Origin: Sphingomonas gei | GTDB taxonomy: Bacteria; Pseudomonadota; Alphaproteobacteria; Sphingomonadales; Sphingomonadaceae | Direction: 5' to 3' | NCBI RefSeq assembly: GCF_004792685.1 | Contig: NZ_SRXT01000002.1 | Span: forward strand, 434,001-498,000 | DNA length: 64,000 nucleotides | Part shown: positions 45,878-56,195 of the stretch, one piece after another | Position numbering within the stretch: the stretch's first letter is position 1 | How the letters are laid out: each line of letters opens with the position of its first letter | Made by a program: the position numbers and the translations under genes | Notes under the pieces: model-generated | Told to the model about the DNA's origin: nothing | Databases searched by the model: none | Seen by the model: the letters and a program-made list of their open reading frames with translations, nothing else

Positions 45878-48808
45878 TTACGACTTCCGCGTCCGCCGAA
45901 TCTCTTCGCGGACATTGTGGCCGAGCGCTTCGGCGACGAGCGCCCCCTGCTCGGCGGTGTGGCGCTTCATCAGGCCGGTGGCGGGTGAAGCCGCCGCGGC
46001 ACGGCCCGCATAACGCGGACGCTGCGGCCTGACACCGGCGTCGATCAGGCATTGCTCGATGAACGGCTCGACGAAGAACCAATAGCCGTTGTTCTTCGGC
46101 TCTTCCTGCGCCCAAACCACCTCTTCCAGGTTGGTCATGCGCTTGAGGCGCGCGGTGAGCGGCTCGCCTGGGAAGGGATAGAGTTGCTCGATGCGGACGA
46201 TCGCAGTGTTCTGATCGTCCGCCGCGTCGCGCGCCTCGATCAGGTCGTAGGCGACCTTGCCGGTGCACAAAACGAGGCGCTTCACATCCAGATCCGCCGG
46301 GGCCGAGGGATCCGACAGGATGCGCTGGAAATGCGTATCGCCGAGGAAATCCTCCGTTTTCGACACCGCCATCTTGTGGCGGAGCAGCGATTTCGGCGTC
46401 ATCTGCACCAGGGGTTTACGGAAATTGCGGTGCATCTGGCGGCGCAGCAAGTGGAAGTAATTCGCCGGGGTGGTGATGTTGACCACCTGCATATTGTCCT
46501 GTGCGCAGAGCTGGAGGAAGCGCTCGGGGCGTGCCGAGCTGTGCTCGGGGCCCTGGCCTTCATAGCCGTGCGGCAGCAGCATGACGAGGCCGTTGGCGCG
46601 CAGCCACTTGGCTTCGCCCGCCGCGATGAACTGATCGATCATGATCTGCGCGCCGTTGACGAAATCGCCGAACTGCGCCTCCCACAACACGAGCGCTTTG
46701 GGATCGGCCGAGGCATAGCCGTATTCGAAGCCAAGCACGCCATATTCGGAAAGCGGGCTGTCGAGCACTTCGAAATGGCCGTGCGGGATGGTCTGGAGCG
46801 GCACGTATTTGGCTTCGGTCTTCTGATCGACCCACACCGCGTGGCGCTGGCTGAACGTGCCGCGGCCCGAATCCTGCCCCGACAGGCGCACGCCGAAGCC
46901 CTCGGAAAGCAGCGCACCGAACGCCAGCGCTTCGCCGGTCGCCCAGTCGAAATTCGCGCCCGACTTGAACATCTCGCGCTTGGCGTCGAGCACGCGGCCC
47001 AGCGTCTTGTGGATTTCGAGATCGGCGGGGACTTCGGTCAGCGTGCGGCCGAGGCTGTCGAACAATTTCTTCTCGATGCCGGTGTCGACACTGCGCCGCG
47101 CAGTCTCGGCATCGGCAGGCGCGCCGAGGCCCGACCAGCGGCCGGCGAACCAGTCGGCCTTGTTGGGAAGGTACGACTTGCCCGCCTCGAATTCGCCTTC
47201 GAGCAAAGTGGTGAACTGGTGGGTCTTCTCGTCGACAAAGCCCTGATCGACCACATTTTCGCCGATCAAACGCTTGGCGTAGATGTCGGCCACGCCCGGA
47301 TGGCCCTTGATCTTGGCGTACATCAGCGGCTGGGTAAACGAGGGCTCGTCGCCTTCATTATGGCCGAAGCGGCGATAGCACCACATGTCGATCACGACGT
47401 CGCGCTTGAACTGCTGGCGGAACTCGATCGCGACCTTGGTCGCGAAGGTCACCGCCTCGGGATCGTCGCCGTTGACGTGGAGGATCGGCGCCTGGACGCC
47501 CTTGGCGACGTCCGACGGGTATGGCGAGGAGCGCGCGAATTGCGGGCTCGTCGTGAAGCCGATCTGGTTGTTGATGATGAAGTGGATGCAGCCGCCGGTA
47601 TTGTAGCCGCGGATTCCCGAGAATCCGAGGCATTCCCAGACGATGCCCTGGCCGGCAAAGGCCGCGTCGCCATGGATGAGGACCGGGAGGACCTGCTCAT
47701 GCTCGGCGAGATCGCCGCGCAGCGTCTGCAGCGCGCGCGACTTGCCGAGGACGACGGGGTCGGCGGCCTCGAGGTGCGAAGGGTTGGCGACCAGCGACAT
47801 ATGGACGCTGATCCCGTCGAACTCGCGATCGGTCGACGTGCCGAGATGGTATTTCACGTCGCCCGAACCGGCGACGTCATCGGGGTTGGACGAGCCGCCG
47901 CCGAATTCGTGGAAGATCACCCGGAACGGCTTGGACATCACGTTGGCGAGCATGTTGAGCCGGCCGCGATGCGCCATGCCGTACACGATCTCGCGCACGC
48001 CCATCGCGCCGCCATATTTGATGATCGATTCCATCGCGGGGATCATCGATTCGCCACCATCGAGCCCGAAGCGCTTGGTGCCGACATATTTCTTGCCGAG
48101 GAATTTCTCCCATTGCTCGGCTTCGATCACCTTCGAAAGGATGGCCTTCTTGCCGTCGGGAGTGAACTGGATGGCCTTGTCCTTGCCCTCCATCCGCTCC
48201 TGGAGGAAGCGGCGCTCCTCGACATCGGCGATGTGCATATATTCGAGGCCGACATTGCCGCAATAATTGGCCTGGAGGATGTCGACGATCTCGCGGACGG
48301 TCGCCTTCTCGAGGCCGAGCACGCCGCCGAGATAGATCGGGCGATCGATATCGGCGGCAGTGAAGCCGTGATATTCGGGCGTCATGTCGGCGGGCAGATT
48401 CTGCCGGGCGAGGCCGAGCGGATCGAGATTGGCGGCGAGATGGCCGCGCACGCGGTAGGTGCGGATCAGCAGCATCGCGCGGATCGAATCGCCGGCGGCC
48501 TTGACGATATCGGCTTCGGAAGTCGCCGGAGCGGCCTTGGCGGCGGGCGCAGCGCCTTTGGCGGGCTTCGGCGCGGGCTCCATCTGGGTCGGGTCGAGCC
48601 CCGCGGTGAGCGCGTCGGTATCGGTGAGCGGCCAGCGCGGATTGGCCCAGCTCGGGCCCTGCGCGGTGTTGTCGAGGCCTTCGAACCATTGCCGCCAGCC
48701 CGGCTCGATCGCGTTCGGGTCGGTCTTGTAGCGGCGGTACAATGTCTCGACGAAGGCGGGGCTCACGCCGCCGGCGATGTCGTCGAAGTCGAGGCCCTCA
48801 TAGCCCAT
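45878..48808 (-). CDS. sucA: 2-oxoglutarate dehydrogenase E1
   Basis: Start chosen at the ATG ending at 48808 (MGYEGLDFDD); a TTG two codons upstream also fits. About 976 residues, the normal size. Visible family features are the N-terminal helix (YRRYKTDPNAIEPGWRQWF), the thiamine-diphosphate site region (HGDAAFAGQGIVWE) and RRFGHNEGDEPSFTQP, and the C-terminal transketolase part (LPHGYEGQGPEHSSARPERF). It decarboxylates 2-oxoglutarate and loads the E2 lipoyl domain. Followed closely by sucB across a repeat pair. Confidence 0.97.
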   Translation of the reverse strand: MGYEGLDFDDIAGGVSPAFVETLYRRYKTDPNAIEPGWRQWFEGLDNTAQGPSWANPRWPLTDTDALTAGLDPTQMEPAPKPAKGAAPAAKAAPATSEADIVKAAGDSIRAMLLIRTYRVRGHLAANLDPLGLARQNLPADMTPEYHGFTAADIDRPIYLGGVLGLEKATVREIVDILQANYCGNVGLEYMHIADVEERRFLQERMEGKDKAIQFTPDGKKAILSKVIEAEQWEKFLGKKYVGTKRFGLDGGESMIPAMESIIKYGGAMGVREIVYGMAHRGRLNMLANVMSKPFRVIFHEFGGGSSNPDDVAGSGDVKYHLGTSTDREFDGISVHMSLVANPSHLEAADPVVLGKSRALQTLRGDLAEHEQVLPVLIHGDAAFAGQGIVWECLGFSGIRGYNTGGCIHFIINNQIGFTTSPQFARSSPYPSDVAKGVQAPILHVNGDDPEAVTFATKVAIEFRQQFKRDVVIDMWCYRRFGHNEGDEPSFTQPLMYAKIKGHPGVADIYAKRLIGENVVDQGFVDEKTHQFTTLLEGEFEAGKSYLPNKADWFAGRWSGLGAPADAETARRSVDTGIEKKLFDSLGRTLTEVPADLEIHKTLGRVLDAKREMFKSGANFDWATGEALAFGALLSEGFGVRLSGQDSGRGTFSQRHAVWVDQKTEAKYVPLQTIPHGHFEVLDSPLSEYGVLGFEYGYASADPKALVLWEAQFGDFVNGAQIMIDQFIAAGEAKWLRANGLVMLLPHGYEGQGPEHSSARPERFLQLCAQDNMQVVNITTPANYFHLLRRQMHRNFRKPLVQMTPKSLLRHKMAVSKTEDFLGDTHFQRILSDPSAPADLDVKRLVLCTGKVAYDLIEARDAADDQNTAIVRIEQLYPFPGEPLTARLKRMTNLEEVVWAQEEPKNNGYWFFVEPFIEQCLIDAGVRPQRPRYAGRAAAASPATGLMKRHTAEQGALVAEALGHNVREEIRRTRKS

Positions 48809-48866
48809 GGTCAATTCCGTTCCGTGGTAGCGCTCACATCCTCATATAGGATGCGAGCGCAGCAAT

Positions 48867-49751
48867 TTACCCCTTGAGCACTTCGACCAGCGTCGAGCCG
48901 AGCTCGGACGGGCTGGGCGAGACGCGGATCCCGGCGGCTTCCATCGCCGCGATCTTGCTCTCGGCGTCGCCCTTGCCGCCCGAGACGATCGCACCGGCAT
49001 GGCCCATGCGGCGGCCCGGAGGCGCGGTGCGGCCTGCGATGAAGCCAGCCATCGGCTTCTTGCGGCCGCGCTTGGCCTCGTCGATCAGGAACTGCGCCGC
49101 CTGCTCCTCGGCGTCGCCGCCGATCTCGCCGATCATGATGATCGACTGAGTCGCCTCGTCGGCGAGGAACAATTCGAGCACGTCGATGAAGTTGGTGCCG
49201 TTAACCGGATCGCCGCCGATGCCGACCGCAGTGGTCTGGCCGAGCCCGGCATTGGTGGTCTGGAACACCGCCTCATAGGTCAGCGTGCCCGAGCGCGAGA
49301 CGACGCCGACCGAACCCTGCGAGAAGATGCTGCCGGGCATGATGCCGATCTTGCACTGGCCGGGGGTGAGCACGCCGGGGCAGTTCGGCCCGATCAGCCG
49401 CGACTTCGAGCCCGACAGCGCGCGCTTGACCTTGACCATGTCGAGCACCGGAATGCCCTCGGTGATCGTGACGATCAGCGGGATCTCGGCGTCGATCGCC
49501 TCGAGGATCGAGTCCGCGGCGAAGGGGGGCGGCACGTAGATAACGCTCGCCGTGGCGCCGGTCATCGCCTTGGCCTCGGCGACGGTGTTGTAGACGGGGA
49601 GCCCGAGATGCTCGGTGCCGCCCTTGCCGGGGGTGACGCCGCCGACCATCTGGGTGCCGTATTCGAGCGCCGCCTTGGTGTGGAAGCTGCCGGTCTCCCC
49701 GGTCATGCCCTGGGTGATGACCTTGGTGTTCTTGTCGACGAGGATGCTCAT
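48867..49751 (-). CDS. sucD: Succinyl-CoA synthetase alpha subunit
   Basis: 294 residues. The N-terminal CoA-binding Rossmann fold has [20 protein letters not shown], and the active-site phospho-His lies in [20 protein letters not shown]. It needs a beta subunit (SucC), which is not encoded beside it. It starts 58 nt before the sucA start on the same strand. Confidence 0.96.
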   Translation of the reverse strand: MSILVDKNTKVITQGMTGETGSFHTKAALEYGTQMVGGVTPGKGGTEHLGLPVYNTVAEAKAMTGATASVIYVPPPFAADSILEAIDAEIPLIVTITEGIPVLDMVKVKRALSGSKSRLIGPNCPGVLTPGQCKIGIMPGSIFSQGSVGVVSRSGTLTYEAVFQTTNAGLGQTTAVGIGGDPVNGTNFIDVLELFLADEATQSIIMIGEIGGDAEEQAAQFLIDEAKRGRKKPMAGFIAGRTAPPGRRMGHAGAIVSGGKGDAESKIAAMEAAGIRVSPSPSELGSTLVEVLKG

Positions 49752-49772
49752 TCCGGCTCCTGATACTTTCCT

Positions 49773-50139
49773 TGTTCCCCTGCGAAGGCAGGGGCCCAGA
49801 TCCTAAAACAAAGACTCGAACAGATCGTCCCAGTCCGGATTCATCGTTTCAATCTCGCGCAGCTTCCACAGCCGCTTCCGCTTCTTCATCTGCATTCGCG
49901 GGCTCTGGCACCGTCGATCATATCGTGGCCCTGGTACCAGACGAGCAACTTGCAGCCATATTCCTTGGTGAAGACTCGATCAGACCGTTGCGGTGCTGGT
50001 GCGCCCTCGCAGGCAGATCGCTCGTCGCGCCGATATAGATCGTTCCGTTGCGATGGCTCGCCATGATGTAGACGTAGCCGGGCTTCTCCAACGTATCGTT
50101 TCACCTTCCCAGTCTGGACCCCTGCCTTCGCAGGGGAAC
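49773..50139. repeat. Inverted repeats flanking the GIY-YIG pseudogene (copy 4)
   Basis: Arms TTGTTCCCCTGCGAAGGCAG (49773) and GGACCCCTGCCTTCGCAGGG (50115) match the repeats at 42.4, 44.4 and 45.8 kb but are 320 nt apart, with the pseudogene between them. Confidence 0.7.
49803..50090 (-). pseudogene. GIY-YIG endonuclease pseudogene
   Basis: Starting at TTG 50090 the first frame reads KPGYVYIMASHRNGTIYIGA and a matching downstream helix. A shift near 49972 moves to VFTKEYGCKLLVWYQGHD, and a second near 49910 moves to MKKRKRLWKLREIETMN and PDWDDLF before the stop at 49803. These three pieces in order make a complete single-domain YhbQ-type GIY-YIG protein, so two frameshifts have broken it. 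Confidence 0.75.
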
Positions 50140-50142
50140 GAG

Positions 50143-51171
<1,029 letters not shown>

Positions 51172-51275
51172 TTAGGCCCATAATAGGAGGGTCGCAACCC
51201 GCGAATGCCCTGCGCGCCGGATTATCTTTGCGACTAATTCGCAGGTGCAATAAGCCGGGCACATCCCCTTGCGGA

Positions 51276-53111
51276 TCAGCGCGTCGACCCTGCGCGGCGG
51301 CGATATTCCTCCGCGAGTACGGAGAACGCCTGTTTGCGCGCTCCGGTTTCCGAGATCAGCCCTTTGCGGTTCCAGCCCTGCTGGAATACCGGATGCTGGC
51401 GGCGTGGCGACCGGAAATCCTTGAGCAGCCACGGGCTCAATCCGGCGAGGAAGGGCACCTTCGCCGCCATGGCGAGCGTCTGGCGGAAATATTCGGCCTG
51501 GAACTCCTCGCTGAACTTGTGCGGCTCCGCACCGGCGTCGTGATAGCCTGCCTGCGCGTCGGCGCCGAATTCGGAGAAGATCAGCGGCTTGTTCGTCGGC
51601 GAGCGCCACTCGAAGCCCTGCAGGTCGGCGAGCGGGTCCTGCGAATACCAGCCGTTATACGTGTTGATCGCCATCACATCGAGATCGGCGACGAGCGGGT
51701 CGTCGATGCTCATCACCTTGCCCTCGCGCTTGCTGAGCAAGGCGGCGGTGACCAACCGGCTGTCGTCGAGGGTACGAACCTCGTTGATCAACGTGCGCAG
51801 GAAGGCGTTGCGCGCGTCGCCGACCGGAGTCTCGTTGGCGACGCTCCACAAGACGATCGAGGCGCGGTTGCGGTCGCGGACGATGTTCTCGCGGAGCTGG
51901 GCCTGCGCGTCGGCGAGCGTTGCCGGGTTCTGCCAGTTGACGCGCCAATAGACCGGGACTTCGCTCCACACGAGCAGGCCGAGCTCGTCGGCCATCCGCG
52001 TCATCACTTCGCTGTGCGGGTAATGCGCGAGGCGGACGAAATTGCCGTTGAGGCCCTGCTTGATCTCGGTGAGCAAAGCGCGGGCCGCGGCTGGGGTGAT
52101 CGCGCGGACCGGATCCTTGCCGAGCTCCTCCTCGTGCATCGAAATGCCGCGCAGGAAGACCGGCTTGCCGTTGAGCAGGATCTGCGTCCCGCGGGTTTCG
52201 ATCGTGCGGAAGCCGACTCGGTCCTGCAGGACGTCCGCACCAGACTCGAACCGGACGTCATACAGCGTGGGCGTCTCAGGCGACCAGCGCTTGAGTCGGT
52301 TCGAGGCGGTGATGCTGGCGCTCCAGCGTCCTTCGGCATCGGTCCGCCCGCTCAGCACGGGGCCGAGCGCGGGGATGCGGACGCTGACGTCGCGGTTTGC
52401 CGCCTGGCTGCCAAAGAGGCGGATGTCGACGTGGATGTTGCCGTCGCGGCCGAGACGGATCCACGCATCGTCGATGAAGGTCTCGGGCACGGTGATCAGG
52501 GTTATCGAGCGCGTGATGCCGCCATAGGTTTCCCAATCGGTGACCGGCGGCGGGACATCGTCGTCGGTGCGGGCCGAATCGACGCCGACGGTGATCTGGT
52601 TGCTGCCGTCTCGCAGGAGTTCGGTCACGTCGAAAGCGAAGGGAGTGAAGCCGCCCTTATGGCTGCCTACCGACTTGCCATTGAGAAAGACGTCCGCGGT
52701 ATAGTCGGCAGCGCCGAATCGCAGGAAGACCCGAGTGCCCGGGGCGGGCTTGCGCGCGTCGAAGGTCCGCTGATACCAGACGAGGCCCTGATAATAGCGC
52801 ATTTCGGCGGCATGGCCGATCCAGCTGCCGGGCAAGTGGACGACCGGCGAGCGCTGCATGTCGAATTCGTAGAGCGCGCGCGGGTTCTTTTCCATGGCGT
52901 CGGTCTGGACCACATCGCCCCAGCGCCGGCTGCTTTCGCCCGGCACGCCGCCGTGGAAGCCGGCCTTGCCGTCGCGGAAGGGGTCCACCGACCAGTGCCA
53001 GGCGCCGTCGAGGTTTTGCGAAGGGCGCATGTCGGCGGCAGTGAGCACCGGCTGCGCGAAGGTGGGCGGGGCTAGGAACAGCGCGAGCACTAGTAAGAGC
53101 CTTGCGATCAT
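51276..53111 (-). CDS. Secreted glycoside hydrolase family 2 enzyme
   Basis: 611 residues with signal peptide MIARLLLVLALFLAPPTFA. Layout is a sugar-binding jelly roll (LDGAWHWSVDPFRDG), an immunoglobulin-like domain and a TIM barrel. The acid/base Glu is in WSVANETPVGD (~425) and the nucleophile Glu in IFSEFGADAQ (~513). The family includes beta-galactosidase, beta-glucuronidase and beta-mannosidase; size and FSEFGAD resemble the glucuronidase branch, but the substrate is uncertain. It acts in the periplasm or outside. Confidence 0.9.
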   Translation of the reverse strand: MIARLLLVLALFLAPPTFAQPVLTAADMRPSQNLDGAWHWSVDPFRDGKAGFHGGVPGESSRRWGDVVQTDAMEKNPRALYEFDMQRSPVVHLPGSWIGHAAEMRYYQGLVWYQRTFDARKPAPGTRVFLRFGAADYTADVFLNGKSVGSHKGGFTPFAFDVTELLRDGSNQITVGVDSARTDDDVPPPVTDWETYGGITRSITLITVPETFIDDAWIRLGRDGNIHVDIRLFGSQAANRDVSVRIPALGPVLSGRTDAEGRWSASITASNRLKRWSPETPTLYDVRFESGADVLQDRVGFRTIETRGTQILLNGKPVFLRGISMHEEELGKDPVRAITPAAARALLTEIKQGLNGNFVRLAHYPHSEVMTRMADELGLLVWSEVPVYWRVNWQNPATLADAQAQLRENIVRDRNRASIVLWSVANETPVGDARNAFLRTLINEVRTLDDSRLVTAALLSKREGKVMSIDDPLVADLDVMAINTYNGWYSQDPLADLQGFEWRSPTNKPLIFSEFGADAQAGYHDAGAEPHKFSEEFQAEYFRQTLAMAAKVPFLAGLSPWLLKDFRSPRRQHPVFQQGWNRKGLISETGARKQAFSVLAEEYRRRAGSTR

Positions 53112-53126
53112 GTTCCACTCTCTCCC

Positions 53127-53214
53127 CGTTCGCGCTGAGCTTGTCGAAGCGCGGTGCTGTTCGTCCGTACATGGTAGAGAAAATAACGGCCCTTCGACAA
53201 GCTCAGGGCGAACG
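53127..53214. repeat. Inverted repeat pair, second family, copy 1
   Basis: CGCTGAGCTTGTCGAAGC (53133) and its inverted partner CCTTCGACAAGCTCAGGGCG (53191) lie about 40 nt apart between the GH2 gene and zapE. A second pair is found on the other side of zapE. Confidence 0.75.
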
Positions 53215-53222
53215 TGGTGAAG

Positions 53223-54335
53223 TCAATGCTCGCCATGCCCCTCGGCCAGATATTCGTCGGATGCCATTTCGTGGAGCCGCGAGGCGGTGCGCTCGAATTC
53301 GAAGGCGCCGTCGCCGACGATGTACAGGTCGTCGGGCTCCGCGTCGGCGGCGGCGAGCAGTTTGACTCGGTTCTCGTACAGCGCGTCGACCAAAGTGACG
53401 AAGCGTGCCGCCTCGTTGCGGTTGTCCGGGCCCAGGCGCGGGATGCCGACGAGGATGATCGTGTGGAAGCGGTGCGCGATCGCGAGATAGTCGGGCGCGC
53501 CGCGCGCCTCGCCGCACAGCCGCTTGAACGAGAAGACCGCCACGCCCTTGACGCATTTGGGGACGTGGATCTGGCGACCGCCTTGCACCGGCAAGTCGCA
53601 TGCCGGGACGCGGGCACGGTCCTCGACCGGATAGTCGGTGAGGCGGAAAAAGGCGGCGGAGAGCTGCGCCGTCGCCTCCGCGCCGTTGGGGACCAGCCAG
53701 GTCTCCATGCTGCCGAGGCGATCGAGCCGGTAATCGACCGGGCCGTTGAGCGCGAGCACGTCCATGCCGCTCTCGATCAACGCGATGAAGGGCAGGAACA
53801 GCTCGCGGTTGAGCCCGTCCTTGTAGAGGTCGCTCGGCGGACGGTTCGACGTGGCGACGACGCTCAGCCCGTGACGCATCATCTCGGTGAACAGCCGCGA
53901 CAGAATCATCGCGTCGGCGGGGTTGTTGACCACCATCTCGTCGAAAGCGAGCAGGCGAATGTCATCCGCCAGCGCATCGGCGACCGCGACCAGCGGATCC
54001 TCGGTGTTCTTCTGGCGCTCGACATTGAGGCGCTCATGCACTTCGAGCATGAATTCGTGGAAATGGACGCGGCGCTTGCGGCGGATCGCGACGCAGTCGA
54101 ACAGCAAGTCCATCAGCATCGATTTGCCGCGCCCGACGCCGCCCCACAGATATACCCCGCGCGGCGGTTCGGGCCGGCGGCCGAGCGCGCGCCAGAGAAT
54201 GCTGCCCTTCCTGGGAACGGCTTCGAGCTGCTGGGCGAGTTGATCGAGGCGGTCGGCGGCGGCTTCCTGCTCGGGATCGAGGCGAAGCTCGCCCGCCGCG
54301 ACGAGTTCGCGGTAACGCGTGAGGACCTTGGTCAT
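53223..54335 (-). CDS. zapE: ZapE/AFG1-type ATPase
   Basis: 370 residues. Walker A GGVGRGKS (~65-72), Walker B LLAFDEM (~138) and sensor region VVATSNRPPSDLY. The N-terminal segment RYRELVAAGELRLDPEQ is family-typical. In Escherichia coli ZapE acts at the division site under stress; AFG1 homologues help turn over respiratory-chain proteins in mitochondria. Location near sdhB fits either. It is framed by two repeat pairs. Confidence 0.93.
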   Translation of the reverse strand: MTKVLTRYRELVAAGELRLDPEQEAAADRLDQLAQQLEAVPRKGSILWRALGRRPEPPRGVYLWGGVGRGKSMLMDLLFDCVAIRRKRRVHFHEFMLEVHERLNVERQKNTEDPLVAVADALADDIRLLAFDEMVVNNPADAMILSRLFTEMMRHGLSVVATSNRPPSDLYKDGLNRELFLPFIALIESGMDVLALNGPVDYRLDRLGSMETWLVPNGAEATAQLSAAFFRLTDYPVEDRARVPACDLPVQGGRQIHVPKCVKGVAVFSFKRLCGEARGAPDYLAIAHRFHTIILVGIPRLGPDNRNEAARFVTLVDALYENRVKLLAAADAEPDDLYIVGDGAFEFERTASRLHEMASDEYLAEGHGEH

Positions 54336-54350
54336 GCCCGCCCTTTGATC

Positions 54351-54432
54351 CGTTCGTGCTGAGCCTGTCGAAGCACCGTTCTTCCTTGCCCGCGAAGAGA
54401 AGAGCGGCCCTTCGACAACCTCAGGGCGAACG
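54351..54432. repeat. Inverted repeat pair, second family, copy 2
   Basis: CGTTCGTGCTGAGCCTGTCG (54351) and CCCTTCGACAACCTCAGGGC (54408) are near-copies of the pair at 53127-53214, between zapE and the thioesterase gene. Confidence 0.72.
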
Positions 54433-54444
54433 GGGAGAGGGCGG

Positions 54445-54897
54445 TCATTTGACCGAGGGCTTGCGGATCGTGCCGAGGAAGCTGGCGACCATCACCTCGT
54501 CCTGCACCACCACTCCGCGCAGGAAGAGCAAGCGTCCAGTCTCACGGAGCAACTCGACATGCGCTTCGGTCGGCACCCCGATCGCGCCGCCGGTGATGAA
54601 CTGAATCGACATGTCGAGCGTCGAGGCCGGCCCGCTGAGCACGCCGAAGCTGCGCCCCGCGGCGAACAATGCCATGTCGATGAACCCGGCGAGCGCGCCG
54701 CCGTGGATATGATCGCGCAGGTTCGAATGCTGGTGGGCGAAGCTCGTCCGCACCCGCGCGACCTTGCCATCGCGCTTGACCGACAACGCGCCGATGAAGC
54801 TGTTGAAGCGCCCCTGGTCGAGGATCTGCCAGCGCTTCCAGCCCGGCAGGTCGGGATCGTCGTCGTAGCGGAAATGCGTCTCGACGAAGTCGCTCAA
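54445..54897 (-). CDS. Hotdog-fold thioesterase (PaaI-like)
   Basis: About 150 residues, start chosen as TTG 54897, overlapping the sdhB stop (TTGA); the only in-frame ATGs fall inside the domain. The hotdog signature is clear: [19 protein letters not shown] and [21 protein letters not shown]. It likely hydrolyses an acyl-CoA thioester. It is translationally coupled to sdhB. Confidence 0.85.
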   Translation of the reverse strand: MSDFVETHFRYDDDPDLPGWKRWQILDQGRFNSFIGALSVKRDGKVARVRTSFAHQHSNLRDHIHGGALAGFIDMALFAAGRSFGVLSGPASTLDMSIQFITGGAIGVPTEAHVELLRETGRLLFLRGVVVQDEVMVASFLGTIRKPSVK

Positions 54898-55676
54898 AGC
54901 GCCCGCTCGGCCTCCAGCTTCTTGATCTCGGCGATCGCCTTGGCGGGGTTGAGGCCCTTGGGGCAAACGTTGGCGCAGTTCATGATCGTGTGGCAGCGAT
55001 AGAGGCGGAACGGATCCTCGAGCTGGTCGAGCCGCTCGCCGGTCATCTCGTCGCGGCTGTCGGCAAGCCAGCGATAGGCCTGGAGCAGGATCGCCGGGCC
55101 AAGGAACTTGTCGCTGTTCCACCAATAGCTCGGGCACGAAGTCGAGCAGCAGGCGCACAGGATGCACTCGTACAGCCCGTCGAGCTTCTCGCGGTCCTCG
55201 GGACTCTGCAGCCGCTCCTTGCCCGACGGCGTGGTCGACACGGTTTGCAGCCACGGCTTGATCGAGCTGTACTGCGCATAGAAATGCGTGAAATCGGGGA
55301 CGAGGTCCTTGATCACGTCCATGTGCGGCAGCGGCGTGATCCGGATCTCGCCCTTGATGTCCTCGATCGCGGTGGTGCAGGCGAGGCCGTTGCGGCCGTC
55401 CATGTTCATCGAGCACGAGCCGCAAATCCCCTCGCGGCACGAGCGGCGGAAGGTCAGGCTGCTGTCCTGCTCGGACTTGATCTTGATCAGCGCGTCGAGC
55501 ACCATCGGGCCGCATTCGTCGAGATCGACTTCGAAATTGTCGTAGCGCGGATTCTCGCCGATGTCGGGATCGTAGCGATAGATTTTGAGCTTCTTGACGC
55601 GCTTTGCCGACGCGTCGGCCTTGTGCTCCTTGCCCTTGGTGATGCGGCTGTTCTTGGGCAGGCGGAAATCGGCCAT
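54894..55676 (-). CDS. sdhB: Succinate dehydrogenase iron-sulfur subunit
   Basis: 260 residues. All three cluster motifs are present: [2Fe-2S] CREGICGSC with the later Cys of NGLAC, [4Fe-4S] [12 protein letters not shown], and [3Fe-4S] [14 protein letters not shown]. It carries electrons from SdhA flavin to the membrane quinone site. The partner genes sdhCDA lie about 4 kb away on the same strand, separated by unrelated genes. Confidence 0.97.
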   Translation of the reverse strand: MADFRLPKNSRITKGKEHKADASAKRVKKLKIYRYDPDIGENPRYDNFEVDLDECGPMVLDALIKIKSEQDSSLTFRRSCREGICGSCSMNMDGRNGLACTTAIEDIKGEIRITPLPHMDVIKDLVPDFTHFYAQYSSIKPWLQTVSTTPSGKERLQSPEDREKLDGLYECILCACCSTSCPSYWWNSDKFLGPAILLQAYRWLADSRDEMTGERLDQLEDPFRLYRCHTIMNCANVCPKGLNPAKAIAEIKKLEAERAL

Positions 55677-55761
55677 TCCTGGGAGTCCTTAAAGGCACGG
55701 TGTTTGCGGGGCGGGCTATGCCTTTCGCAATCGCAGCGCAACCCCATAGGCGCCGCAAAGC

Positions 55762-56067
55762 TCAGCCTTTATTGGCCAGCACCGAAGCGAGCAGGCCGGG
55801 GAAGCGCGCGTCGAAATCCACGCAGCGCAACCGATTGATCCGCTCTCGGCCTTCGACCTTGGTCTCGACCAGCCCGGCGGCGCGCAGCACGTTCAGATGG
55901 TTGGAGATCGTGCTCTTCGGAGTGGCCTGGGCACAGGAGGCGCCGGCGTTGAGGCTCGGGCAATCGACCAGCCGCGCGATGATGTCCAGCCGCACCGGAT
56001 CGGCGAGCGCATGCAGCGCCGCGGCGAGGCTGACGTCTTTGAGGTTGGGGTGCACGAGACGATCCAT
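55762..56067 (-). CDS. ArsR-family repressor
   Basis: Start chosen at the ATG ending at 56067 (MDRLVHPNLKDVSLAAALHA), the usual N-terminus; upstream ATGs at 56100 and 56094 are also open. About 101 residues: winged helix with PVRLDIIARL and the recognition helix TPKSTISNHLNVLRAAGLVE. No metal-binding Cys pair of ArsR/SmtB type in the recognition helix; a C-x2-C-like arrangement is absent. It is divergent from an SDR oxidoreductase that it probably represses. Confidence 0.88.
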   Translation of the reverse strand: MDRLVHPNLKDVSLAAALHALADPVRLDIIARLVDCPSLNAGASCAQATPKSTISNHLNVLRAAGLVETKVEGRERINRLRCVDFDARFPGLLASVLANKG

Positions 56068-56098
56068 GGGTCCGATATAGGAATAGTTTGTCATTTCC

Positions 56099-56121
56099 AT
56101 AGTTCGGAAATCTTGAACTAT
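56099..56121. promoter_or_regulatory. Inverted repeat, probable ArsR operator
   Basis: ATAGTTC at 56099 and GAACTAT at 56115 form a perfect 7-bp inverted repeat with a 9-nt spacer in the gap between the divergent ArsR and SDR genes. The local sequence is A/T-rich compared with its surroundings. Confidence 0.55.
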
Positions 56122-56195
56122 ATCCGCGGCACCCCAAATCATTGCCCGTCCCGGCAGCCGGCGAAGCGATCGGCTGGGGATCGGAGATTAGTAGA

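Noticed and set aside
46052..48877. 941-residue + strand open frame opposite sucA
   Set aside because: Antisense shadow; sucA is unmistakable on the - strand.
51172..51609. 145-residue - strand frame upstream of mdh
   Set aside because: Overlaps the GH2 gene in another frame and lacks a start signal.
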